12,204 nt of DNA, taken from the NCBI GenBank assembly GCA_023436395.1, contig JAEZJJ010000073.1, positions 1 to 12,204 of the forward strand, read 5' to 3'. Source of the DNA: Bacillota bacterium. Lineage in GTDB: Bacteria > Bacillota > Clostridia > Lachnospirales > Cellulosilyticaceae. Position 1 is the stretch's first letter, and each line of letters opens with the position of its first letter. Below are positions 5,566 to 12,204 of the stretch, in pieces. Made by a program: the position numbers and the translations under genes. A model generated the notes under the pieces. It made no database searches and was not told the DNA's origin. It worked only from the letters and a program-made list of their open reading frames with translations.

Positions 5566-7347
5566 TTGAATAGGAGAAGAAAAGGAATAAGAGGAGTTCT
5601 TATTACAACCTATTTGCTTACAATGGGAATAGCCTTAATTATTGGTTTTAGTATTTTTAATGAAATTAATGTGAAAATACAAGCTAAGAAAGATTACATT
5701 ACTAACATAGAAAATACTAGAACTTTTATGAATTTATTAGATTTATTTCTAGATAAAAGTATCTATGTTTCTTTAGAAATAGCTATTAATGAAGAGGTAC
5801 AAAAATTACTAGCAGAAAAGCAACTAGTTGATAAAGAACAAATTTCAAAGATACTGATTGAATGTATATCAAGTAATGAGGCTATTCAATCTATACATAT
5901 TGCAGATACTTTTGGAAATGTTATTTCTGAGTATTCTACACCTCCAGATAGAAAGCATAGTGTCCATTTCTTGTCACAATTTAATATTTCCATGATTAAT
6001 GAAAAACAAGGTAGAGAGTATATAGGTATCGGTAAAAATTATATCAGTGGAGAACTAGAAAATACTCTGTATATAGGAAGGAGTATTCGTTCTAAAGAAA
6101 ATTTAGAACAATTAGGATACTTATTCATTTTTTTATCGCCCCGATATATAGAGGAGATTAGTCAAAATTATTTGGAGCGTATGAATCTAGAAGTAATATT
6201 AGTAGCTCCAGAATCTAGTAACTATCTTATCTTTGCAAAGTCAGAGAAATTAGCCGAAAAATATGCAGGATACATAGCAGGAACGTTAACACAATTAGAG
6301 AAGAACAAATGGGAAGATAAATATGCTCATGTGCAAATAGAATATAATAGGTTAGGTATGAAGTTAATTAGTACAATGAGACAAGCTTCAAGAGATGATA
6401 CATGGATAAATATTTTACTCATCGTGACCTTGGTAAATTTTATTTTCTTATGTATTATAATAGTCATTTTAGGGAAAAAGGTTGTATATCCTTTGGAAAA
6501 TATTGCTTTGAAGACAAAAAGTATCACAGAAGAAGGTGACTTAGGCATGCGCTTTAAAGTGGATGAAGCTTATGATGAAGTAGGCCTTATAAGTGAAGCG
6601 TTAAATGAGATGCTTACTAAGATGGGAAATTTACTCTTAGAGGTTAAAGAAAAAGAAAAAATGCAACGCATTCTAGAATTATCTGTTATTAATCATCAAG
6701 TAAATCCTCATTTTTTATATAATACTTTAAACAGTGTTGGAATGCTTATTTCTATGGAAGACAAGGAAAATGCCCAAAAGCTGATTGGAAGCTTATCTAA
6801 GTATTATAGAGCCTGCCTAAATCAAGAAGATTTTAATACAGTTGAGCAAGAACTGATTATTTTAAAAGAGTATATTAATATTATGCTTATTAAGAACCCG
6901 AGTTTGCTAAACATTACTTATAATATAGATGAAGAATTAAGAGGGCAAAAACTTCCACGTATGATACTCCAAACGCTAGTAGAGAATTCTATTAAATATG
7001 GTATTAAAACTATGGACGAGCCTTTAGAGATACAAATAGAAATGCGAAGAGATATTGACAATCAGAGAATGATAGTAATTGTTAGAGATAATGGCAAAGG
7101 CATGGAAGAAGAGATTAGAGCAAGTATACTAGGAGAAGAAAAATTAATTAATAAATCGGGTTTTGGCCTAAGATCAACTATTAAGCGATTAAAATTAATG
7201 AACCCAGTAGCAGAAGTAAAAGATATCATGGAAATTAATACAAAGCTTAATGAGTATATGGAGGTAAAAATTTATATCCCTACTAGGGATATACTAAAAC
7301 AAGAAAGTACAACAATGCAGGCTATTTATGAGGCAGTACAACTATGA
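5566..7347 (+). CDS. YesM-family sensor histidine kinase
   Basis: A 593-residue membrane kinase. Order of domains: a membrane helix at ~10-31; an extracytoplasmic sensor region at ~32-279; a second helix at ~281-303; HAMP at ~304-358; the His_kinase domain with HQVNPHFLYNTLN (377-389, H382 the likely phospho-histidine); and a HATPase domain with N-box N474 in LVENSIKYG, G1 box D508-N-G-K-G512, and G2 box G532-F-G-L. All catalytic motifs are intact. The start is TTG at 5566, served by AGGAG (5554-5558) at 7-base spacing. Kinases of this family usually sense sugars or peptides, often with a solute-binding protein, and phosphorylate a YesN-type regulator. Here the cognate partner is most likely the adjacent receiver-only protein, and the binding protein encoded next may present the ligand. 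Confidence 0.93.
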   Translation: MNRRRKGIRGVLITTYLLTMGIALIIGFSIFNEINVKIQAKKDYITNIENTRTFMNLLDLFLDKSIYVSLEIAINEEVQKLLAEKQLVDKEQISKILIECISSNEAIQSIHIADTFGNVISEYSTPPDRKHSVHFLSQFNISMINEKQGREYIGIGKNYISGELENTLYIGRSIRSKENLEQLGYLFIFLSPRYIEEISQNYLERMNLEVILVAPESSNYLIFAKSEKLAEKYAGYIAGTLTQLEKNKWEDKYAHVQIEYNRLGMKLISTMRQASRDDTWINILLIVTLVNFIFLCIIIVILGKKVVYPLENIALKTKSITEEGDLGMRFKVDEAYDEVGLISEALNEMLTKMGNLLLEVKEKEKMQRILELSVINHQVNPHFLYNTLNSVGMLISMEDKENAQKLIGSLSKYYRACLNQEDFNTVEQELIILKEYINIMLIKNPSLLNITYNIDEELRGQKLPRMILQTLVENSIKYGIKTMDEPLEIQIEMRRDIDNQRMIVIVRDNGKGMEEEIRASILGEEKLINKSGFGLRSTIKRLKLMNPVAEVKDIMEINTKLNEYMEVKIYIPTRDILKQESTTMQAIYEAVQL

Positions 7348-7396
7348 TATACTTTTTTTATAAAGCAAAATATAATGACTAGAAAAGGAGTAAGCT

Positions 7397-8722
7397 TTGG
7401 AAAATAAAAATTGGTCAAATAAGCTAATTATCTTAACATTATGTACATTATGCCTTGTTTTTGTTGTACTCCTAATTGGAAAGAATAAAAGTGTTTATCA
7501 AGAAGTAGAGGAAGTTAATAAAAAAATTGAAGTAGAAAATAGAGAACAAAAATTTGAAATATGGACAATTAATGGAGGCCTTGAAGAGACATTAAATGAA
7601 GTTATAGAAGAGTACAGAAATATATATCCAGATATTAAATTTATCATTAAGACCTTTAAGGTAGAGGGTTATTATGAGGCAATTTTAAATGCTGCTGCCA
7701 CTAATACCTTACCGGATATGTTTTACACTTGGGGTGATAGAGAATTAGAAGAGTTGGTGAAATTAAATCTAGTAAAGGAACTTACATATCAAGTAAAGGT
7801 TAATAACATAGAAAATAGTATCGTGAATAATGCCTTAAAGAGCTATACCTTTAAGGATAGAATATATGGATTCCCTGTATTTGGATGGAATGCAGTATTG
7901 TTTTGTAATCAAGAGTTATTTGAGAAAAATCATGTAAGCTATCCTACAAATTATATAGAGTTTTTAGAGACAGTTGAAATATTTAAAAATAGGGGGATTA
8001 CACCATTAGTAATAAGTGGTAATGAAGCTTGGATGGGCTCTCTTTACTATATGTTACTGACTTTAAATGAGGGAAGTGTAAGTACAAGCATAGAAATTGC
8101 AAAAGATAATATTTTCTTTATGCGTAGACCCTTTATAAGAGGAGCAGAGTTATTTAAACAATTAATAGAGCTAAATCCCTGGCAGGAAGGCTATGAAAAT
8201 ATGAGTGCAACAGAGTGCGTTTATAGCTTTACAAGAGGTGAAGCTGCCATGATGGTAAATGGAAGTTGGGCATCAACAAACATAGATGATGCAAGTCATT
8301 CTATGGTTAAGGGAAAGGTAAAAGTGATTCCCTTTCCAATGACTAAAATAAAGCTTATTGATGAAGGTGTTGCAGGGTATTCAGATGGCTTTGTATTAAG
8401 TAAACAAAGTCACTTAGCTGGGGATGTGGATGTAGAATTATTTTACTTAGATATCATGCGTTCTATCTCGGATAAGGCTGTTTTGGAAAAAGGGATAGGG
8501 ATGCCAGTTTTTAAAAATCAATATTTAGCAAGTACAGATTTCGAGACATTAAAGAAATGTTATTATATTTTCCCTAAGGGGTATTATCATAGTGCATATG
8601 ATAAATTATTACCTCCATCAGTAGTGCAGAAGTATAATGGAGCTATTCTTGAATTTGTTATGGGGAAAATAGATGTAAATGCTTTTAGGGAACATATTAC
8701 AGTTAAAGAGAGAGACAATTAA
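7397..8722 (+). CDS. Membrane-anchored extracellular solute-binding protein (family 1, sugar type)
   Basis: A 441-residue protein of the bacterial solute-binding family 1 used by carbohydrate ABC importers. It has an N-terminal membrane segment (~9-28), a short charged spacer (~30-50), then the periplasmic-binding fold starting at FEIWTINGG. Family landmarks are AAATNTLPDMFYTWG (about 94-108), DRIYGFPV, and the GEAAMMVNGSWAS signature. The two cysteines at 16 and 19 lie inside the hydrophobic helix without a proper lipobox (no G/A/S before C), so it looks like an uncleaved membrane anchor rather than a lipoprotein. No permease or ATPase genes lie in the window, so a sensing role with the upstream kinase is more likely than transport. 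The TTG start at 7397 follows AAAAGGAG at 6-base spacing. It is last in the operon, with a hairpin after the stop. Confidence 0.88.
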   Translation: MENKNWSNKLIILTLCTLCLVFVVLLIGKNKSVYQEVEEVNKKIEVENREQKFEIWTINGGLEETLNEVIEEYRNIYPDIKFIIKTFKVEGYYEAILNAAATNTLPDMFYTWGDRELEELVKLNLVKELTYQVKVNNIENSIVNNALKSYTFKDRIYGFPVFGWNAVLFCNQELFEKNHVSYPTNYIEFLETVEIFKNRGITPLVISGNEAWMGSLYYMLLTLNEGSVSTSIEIAKDNIFFMRRPFIRGAELFKQLIELNPWQEGYENMSATECVYSFTRGEAAMMVNGSWASTNIDDASHSMVKGKVKVIPFPMTKIKLIDEGVAGYSDGFVLSKQSHLAGDVDVELFYLDIMRSISDKAVLEKGIGMPVFKNQYLASTDFETLKKCYYIFPKGYYHSAYDKLLPPSVVQKYNGAILEFVMGKIDVNAFREHITVKERDN

Positions 8723-8724
8723 TG

Positions 8725-8752
8725 AAGAGAATGGGCCTGTTCCATTCTCTTT
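8725..8752 (+). terminator. Terminator hairpin after the sensing operon
   Basis: The arms 8725-8734 and 8742-8751 form a perfect 10-bp stem with a 7-base loop, 3 bases after the stop codon at 8722. The T run after it is short (TTT then GTCG), so termination may be incomplete. Confidence 0.65.
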
Positions 8753-8755
8753 GTC

Positions 8756-8782
8756 GTATTCAGGAAAAAGTTAACTGAATAC
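8756..8782. promoter_or_regulatory. Inverted repeat upstream of the hydratase promoter
   Basis: GTATTCAG (8756-8763) and CTGAATAC (8775-8782) are perfectly inverted around an 11-base AT-rich spacer, roughly two helical turns between arm centres. It lies just upstream of the hydratase promoter region and is a plausible operator for an unidentified dimeric regulator; a small RNA hairpin is the alternative. Confidence 0.35.
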
Positions 8783-8793
8783 TTGAAAGAAAG

Positions 8794-8822
8794 TGTTAAA
8801 ATTAATAAAAATATGATATAAT
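8794..8822 (+). promoter_or_regulatory. Extended -10 promoter of the hydratase gene
   Basis: TATAAT (8817-8822) is preceded by TGA (8814-8816), giving an extended -10 TGnTATAAT. The -35 position at 17-base spacing (8794-8799, TGTTAA) is poor, as is common for extended -10 promoters. The transcript would have a leader of about 75 bases before the GTG at 8906. Confidence 0.5.
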
Positions 8823-8905
8823 TTATAAAATAAAAAGTTATTATCTAATGGGACTACTAAATCATGAAGTCACTAGATAAAATTGTAATAAACAGGAGGA
8901 AAAAC

Positions 8906-11197
8906 GTGATTAAATTATTTGATAATGGGGCGTACTTAATTAATGGAACTGAGTTAGTTGAGAGCCATGCTAATGTAGAACAAGAGATCAAACAAAAATT
9001 TGGTGTAGATACTAATTCCCTAGATGCATCAAAAAATACTATAGCTTATAGCATTTTAGAAGCCCATAACACAAGTGACAATATGGATGCACTTAAGATT
9101 AAATTTGATGCTATGGCATCACATGATATTACATATGTAGGGATTATTCAAACAGCAAGAGCTAGTGGACTTACAGAATTTCCACTTCCTTATGTACTCA
9201 CTAACTGCCATAACAGCCTTTGTGCAGTAGGTGGAACTATTAACGAAGATGATCATATGTTTGGGCTTTCAGCAGCTAAAAAATATGGGGGTATCTATGT
9301 ACCAGCACATCAAGCTGTTATACACCAATATATGAGGGAGATGATGAGTGGATGTGGTAAAATGCTACTTGGCTCTGATAGCCATACAAGATATGGGGCC
9401 CTTGGTACGATGGCTATTGGTGAAGGTGGTGGAGAACTTGCAAAGCAACTCCTTAACAAGACATATGATATCAATAGACCAGGTGTAGTAGCTGTATACT
9501 TAACAGGGAAACCTCAACTTGGAGTAGGCCCACAAGACGTGGCACTTGCTATTATTGGGCAAGTATTTAAAAACGGCTATGTTAAGAATAAAGTAATGGA
9601 ATTCGTAGGGGATGGTATTAAGAATCTTAATGTAGAATATAGAAATGGCATTGATGTTATGACCACAGAAACCACTTGTTTATCGTCTGTTTGGGTAACA
9701 GATGAACAAGTAGAAGAATATTTTGAAATTCATGGCAGAAAAGAAGCTTACAAAAAGTTAGAGCCAGGACAAGTTGCTTATTATGATGGTGCTATTATAG
9801 TGGATTTATCTAAGGTAAAACCTATGATTGCGCTCCCATTCCATCCAAGTAATACTTACTCTATTCAGGAGCTTAATGAAAATCTCGAAGATATTTTAGC
9901 TAAGGTGGAAAAAGAAGCAGTAGCAAGCTTTTCAAAGAATAAAGTAACCTTTACTTTAAGAGATAAAATTCAAGATGGTAAACTTCTAGTACAACAAGGC
10001 TTTATTGGTGGTTGTGCAGGAGGTACATATGATAATATTTGTGATGCAGCAGATATCCTAAGGGGCCATACTATTGGCTGCGGAGAGTTTGCACTAAGTG
10101 TTTATCCATCTAGTCAACCTACTTTCATGAGTTTAGTTAAAAACGGTGCAGTAGCTGATCTTATGTCAGCAGGTGCTACTATAAGAACAGCCTTCTGTGG
10201 TCCTTGCTTTGGGGCAGGAGATGTGCCTTCTAACAACGGTCTTAGTATTCGCCATGCAACACGTAACTTCCCTAACCGTGAAGGTTCCAAACCTAGTGAT
10301 GGTCAATTAGCTGGAGTAGCTTTAATGGATGCACGTAGTATAGCAGCTACAGCCCTTAATGGTGGTATACTTACAGCAGCAACAGATATTGATGTAAACT
10401 TTACAAAACCAAAATATTTCTTTGATAAAGCTATTTATGATACACGTTGCTATAATGGGGTAGGTAAGGCAGATAAGGAAGCTGAACTTAAATTTGGTCC
10501 TAATATCACAGATTGGCCACAAATGTCACACTTAACAGAGGATATACTTATCAAAGTAGTAGCTGAAATACATGATGCTGTAACGACTACAGATGAACTT
10601 ATTCCTTCAGGAGAAACTTCAAGTTATCGTTCAAATCCATTACGATTAGCTGAATTTACACTCTCACGTCGTGTACCAGAATATGTAGGACTTGCGAAAG
10701 AAGTGAATCAAGCTGAAGTAGCTAGACTTCAAGGTCAAGACCCTACTCAAGTATTAGATGAAGTTAAAGTAGCCTTTGAACAAATTAAATCAATTCCAGG
10801 TTATGCGAATATTGATCCAAAGGTAACAGGTATTGGTACAACTATTTATGCCAATAAGCCAGGAGATGGCTCTGCACGTGAACAAGCAGCATCTTGTCAA
10901 AAGGTACTTGGTGGTTGGGCTAATATTGCTAGAGAGTATGCAACTAAGAGATATCGTTCTAACCTTATTAACTGGGGAATGGTGCCATTTACACTTGAAG
11001 AAGAATTAAACTTTGCAAATGGTGATTATATCTTTATTCCGGGTATTAGAGAAGTAGTTAAAAATAAAACAAGCCAAATTAAAGCCTATGTTTTAGGGGA
11101 TACAGTAAAAGAATTTACCTTAACACTTAAAGATTTAACTGATGATGAAAGGTCCATCATTTTAGCAGGTTGTCTCATTAATTATTATAAGCATTAA
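8906..11197 (+). CDS. Aconitase-superfamily hydratase (YbhJ-like)
   Basis: A 763-residue cytoplasmic iron-sulfur enzyme of the aconitase superfamily. The three [4Fe-4S] ligands are present: C370 in GGCAGG, and C431 and C434 in FCGPCFG, spaced C-X60-C-X2-C, close to mitochondrial aconitase. The substrate-binding GDGSAREQA (S656, R658) marks the start of the C-terminal swivel domain, which ends in RYRSNLINWGMVPF. Other landmarks are GSDSHTRYGALG near residue 155 and GEGGGELAKQLL. Length and wording resemble the uncharacterised YbhJ-type hydratases more than AcnA or AcnB, so the substrate is open: citrate/isocitrate or another hydroxy-acid. An upstream in-frame ATG at 8864 would add 14 residues, but they span AGGAGG (8895-8900), which is 5 bases before GTG 8906, so 8906 is the better start. 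It is probably co-transcribed with the PilZ gene 41 bases downstream. Confidence 0.85.
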   Translation: MIKLFDNGAYLINGTELVESHANVEQEIKQKFGVDTNSLDASKNTIAYSILEAHNTSDNMDALKIKFDAMASHDITYVGIIQTARASGLTEFPLPYVLTNCHNSLCAVGGTINEDDHMFGLSAAKKYGGIYVPAHQAVIHQYMREMMSGCGKMLLGSDSHTRYGALGTMAIGEGGGELAKQLLNKTYDINRPGVVAVYLTGKPQLGVGPQDVALAIIGQVFKNGYVKNKVMEFVGDGIKNLNVEYRNGIDVMTTETTCLSSVWVTDEQVEEYFEIHGRKEAYKKLEPGQVAYYDGAIIVDLSKVKPMIALPFHPSNTYSIQELNENLEDILAKVEKEAVASFSKNKVTFTLRDKIQDGKLLVQQGFIGGCAGGTYDNICDAADILRGHTIGCGEFALSVYPSSQPTFMSLVKNGAVADLMSAGATIRTAFCGPCFGAGDVPSNNGLSIRHATRNFPNREGSKPSDGQLAGVALMDARSIAATALNGGILTAATDIDVNFTKPKYFFDKAIYDTRCYNGVGKADKEAELKFGPNITDWPQMSHLTEDILIKVVAEIHDAVTTTDELIPSGETSSYRSNPLRLAEFTLSRRVPEYVGLAKEVNQAEVARLQGQDPTQVLDEVKVAFEQIKSIPGYANIDPKVTGIGTTIYANKPGDGSAREQAASCQKVLGGWANIAREYATKRYRSNLINWGMVPFTLEEELNFANGDYIFIPGIREVVKNKTSQIKAYVLGDTVKEFTLTLKDLTDDERSIILAGCLINYYKH

Positions 11198-11238
11198 GAC
11201 TCAATGCGAAAAAGTAGTGGCACAAGGGAGGGCTATTT

Positions 11239-11877
11239 ATGGAAGAGTTAGTAGATAAAGGACTTATACCTATGATTTTAAAACTTGATTTACCTCTGAG
11301 GTTAATATGTGATGGGAGCAAAGCTTATCCTATGATATACCGAAGTAAAAGAGGAATGAATAGTTATATAGTAGCCCTAGAATTAGGTGATAGAGACATA
11401 CGTAAATTTAAACGAACAGAAATTGAACTTAAAGGACGTATAGATATTGAGTATTTAAGGTATAGAGGAGAGGTAGACCTTAAACCTTTGCCAAATGAAC
11501 CAGGCTATTATATCATGGAAAATGTTAGATTATATAAATATAATCAACGCTTCTATAAGAGGGTGCCTTACAGACGTTTAATCAACATAATTGAACCGAT
11601 TAACCTAGAAGCCACACTTATAAACTTTTCTGCATCTGGTGCGCTTATACATAGTAGAGCAAAAATAGAAGGGGACAATTTTAAATTCTCTATTCTCCTT
11701 AATAAAAAAGATATTTTATTAGAACCTAGGATTATAGAGCAGATATACAATGAGTCTTTGGATGTTTTTGAAATTAGGTGTCATTTTGAAAACATTGATG
11801 AGAAGACTAGAAAGCTTTTAATACTGGCAGTAAGAGAAATTATATTACAGGCTAAAAGAAGATTACAACAAAGGTAG
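11239..11877 (+). CDS. PilZ-domain c-di-GMP receptor protein
   Basis: A 212-residue soluble protein with a PilZ domain in its C-terminal half. Both c-di-GMP-binding signatures are intact: RxxxR as R108-V-P-Y-R112 (within YKRVPYRR) and D/NxSxxG as N129-F-S-A-S-G134. The N-terminal ~100 residues look like the beta-rich YcgR/DgrA-type N-domain, which in flagellar-brake proteins contacts the motor; here that is a family-based guess. There is no signal peptide or membrane segment. It likely alters motility, surface polysaccharide or another output when c-di-GMP rises; no flagellar or cellulose-synthase genes lie nearby to decide. The ATG at 11239 follows AAGGGAGGG at 6-base spacing. It sits 41 bases after the hydratase with no terminator between, so co-transcription is likely. 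Confidence 0.87.
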   Translation: MEELVDKGLIPMILKLDLPLRLICDGSKAYPMIYRSKRGMNSYIVALELGDRDIRKFKRTEIELKGRIDIEYLRYRGEVDLKPLPNEPGYYIMENVRLYKYNQRFYKRVPYRRLINIIEPINLEATLINFSASGALIHSRAKIEGDNFKFSILLNKKDILLEPRIIEQIYNESLDVFEIRCHFENIDEKTRKLLILAVREIILQAKRRLQQR

Positions 11878-11888
11878 TTAATAAAAGT

Positions 11889-11929
11889 AAAATAGCTGTC
11901 CTGAAGATTTTTCTAGGATAGCTATTTTT
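11889..11929. terminator. Bidirectional terminator after the PilZ gene
   Basis: The stem 11889-11902 pairs with 11915-11928 with one G-U wobble and a 12-base loop, followed by a T run to 11929. On the minus strand the stem is followed by TTTTACTTTTATT, so it could also end transcription arriving from the right. Confidence 0.85.
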
Positions 11930-11982
11930 ATATATCTATTAATAGTAAATAGATACTTACTTAATATTTATTGTTTAATAGG

Positions 11983-12081
11983 TTATTTACTTATAAATTT
12001 TAATACCCTTTCTGAAAGTTTTTCATGAGCTACAATAGGAAGTAAATGCGCTAACTTTAGTATGATCTCTAGCTCATATGT
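11983..12081 (-). pseudogene. C-terminal remnant of a protein-coding gene
   Basis: A minus-strand frame of 32 codons ends with TAA at 11983-11985. It reads TYELEIILKLAHLLPIVAHE, then KLSERVLKFISK, which has the hydrophobic/charged periodicity of a real helical C-terminus. It has no start codon: an in-frame TAA lies immediately upstream (12082-12084). It has no ribosome site. I do not recognise the family. The best explanation is the 3' tail of a gene whose front was lost, perhaps by insertion of the element to the right; chance is not excluded for so short a frame. Confidence 0.4.
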
Positions 12082-12113
12082 TTATGCTAATCTAAAAATA
12101 GGTCAATCGCTCA

Positions 12114-12143
12114 TTGAAAACTAGGTCACTTCACAAATATATG
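12114..12143 (+). promoter_or_regulatory. Possible promoter of the last gene
   Basis: TTGAAA (12114-12119) and TATATG (12138-12143) are separated by 18 bases, a plausible sigma-A promoter just before the hairpin at 12147. A direct repeat TAGGTCA occurs at 12099-12105 and 12122-12128; the second copy lies within the spacer and could bind a regulator or belong to an element end. Confidence 0.35.
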
Positions 12144-12146
12144 TTA

Positions 12147-12170
12147 TCCTTTCAGTAATAACTGAAAGGA
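12147..12170 (+). promoter_or_regulatory. Hairpin sequestering a Shine-Dalgarno
   Basis: TCCTTTCAGT (12147-12156) and ACTGAAAGGA (12161-12170) are a perfect 10-bp inverted repeat with a 4-base AATA loop. The right arm includes most of AAAGGAGG (12166-12172), the Shine-Dalgarno for the GTG at 12180, so folding would hide the ribosome site. This arrangement can limit translation of genes such as transposases; the role is inferred. Confidence 0.6.
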
Positions 12171-12179
12171 GGATAAGGA

Positions 12180-12204
12180 GTGATTACATTGACGCATAAG
12201 CAAC
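12180..12204 (+). CDS. Start of an unidentified gene, cut by the window end
   Basis: Only eight codons are visible, reading M-I-T-L-T-H-K-Q from GTG 12180, or MTHKQ if the in-frame TTG at 12189 is the start. AAAGGAGG (12166-12172) is 7 bases from the GTG, and a second AAGGAG (12175-12180) is 8 bases from the TTG, so both starts are served. An opening such as MTHKQ occurs in some IS30-type transposases, and the setting (a gene remnant to the left and an RBS-masking hairpin) would suit a mobile element. Eight codons cannot establish this. Confidence 0.5.

Noticed and set aside
7442..7453. Lipoprotein cleavage site at C16 or C19 of the binding protein
   Set aside because: The residues before each cysteine (LTL and CTL) do not fit a lipobox, which needs G, A or S at -1, and the hydrophobic stretch continues past them.
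10322..10522. Cysteine-rich minus-strand frame opposite the hydratase
   Set aside because: Shadow frame inside a well-conserved enzyme gene.
12025..12077. ATGAGCTA/TAGCTCAT inverted repeat as a hairpin or element end
   Set aside because: Only 8 bp with a 37-base loop in AT-rich DNA, and it falls within the coding remnant; chance is likely.

Overview
The window looks like chromosomal DNA from a low-GC, spore-forming Clostridia member, possibly Lachnospirales or a Cellulosilyticum-like cellulolytic species. That placement is an inference from strong GGAGG/GGGGG ribosome binding sites, AT-rich codon use, frequent TTG/GTG starts, an spmA-spmB spore pair, an AbrB-type regulator, a Spo0A-box-like site and a YesM-type sensor kinase. 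No rRNA, tRNA or CRISPR array was seen.

Left part, minus strand (1-2700): a MORN-repeat protein gene (202-975) ends in a perfect 30-bp-stem hairpin. A roughly 600-bp non-coding stretch follows, holding a ~276-bp imperfect inverted repeat (1091-1366) and one copy of a 61-bp repeat (1519-1579). The other copy lies at 71-131, so the MORN gene is bracketed by direct repeats. Next comes the spore maturation pair, transcribed spmA (2110-2688) then spmB (1576-2106).

Middle, plus strand (2692-8752): a 445-bp divergent intergenic region with a Spo0A-box match leads to an abrB-like gene (3137-3400) with its own terminator. Then comes a tight four-gene cluster: a RelA/SpoT-like nucleotide pyrophosphotransferase-domain protein (3647-5128), a receiver-only response regulator (5141-5542), a YesM-family histidine kinase (5566-7347) and a membrane-anchored sugar-type solute-binding protein (7397-8722), closed by a hairpin. 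Gaps are 12, 23 and 49 bases, which suggests one operon. The most interesting hypothesis here is that ligand sensing outside the cell (binding protein plus kinase) is relayed by a receiver with no DNA-binding domain to an alarmone-synthetase-like enzyme. That enzyme keeps ATP and Mg residues but has an altered acceptor-nucleotide loop.

Right part (8753-12204): an aconitase-superfamily hydratase (8906-11197) is followed by a PilZ c-di-GMP-binding protein (11239-11877) and a bidirectional terminator. Beyond it lie a minus-strand coding remnant without a start (11983-12081) and the first codons of a further plus-strand gene (12180 to the window end). The Shine-Dalgarno of that last gene lies inside a perfect hairpin. 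The last stretch may be a gene tail cut by a mobile element, but this is unproven.
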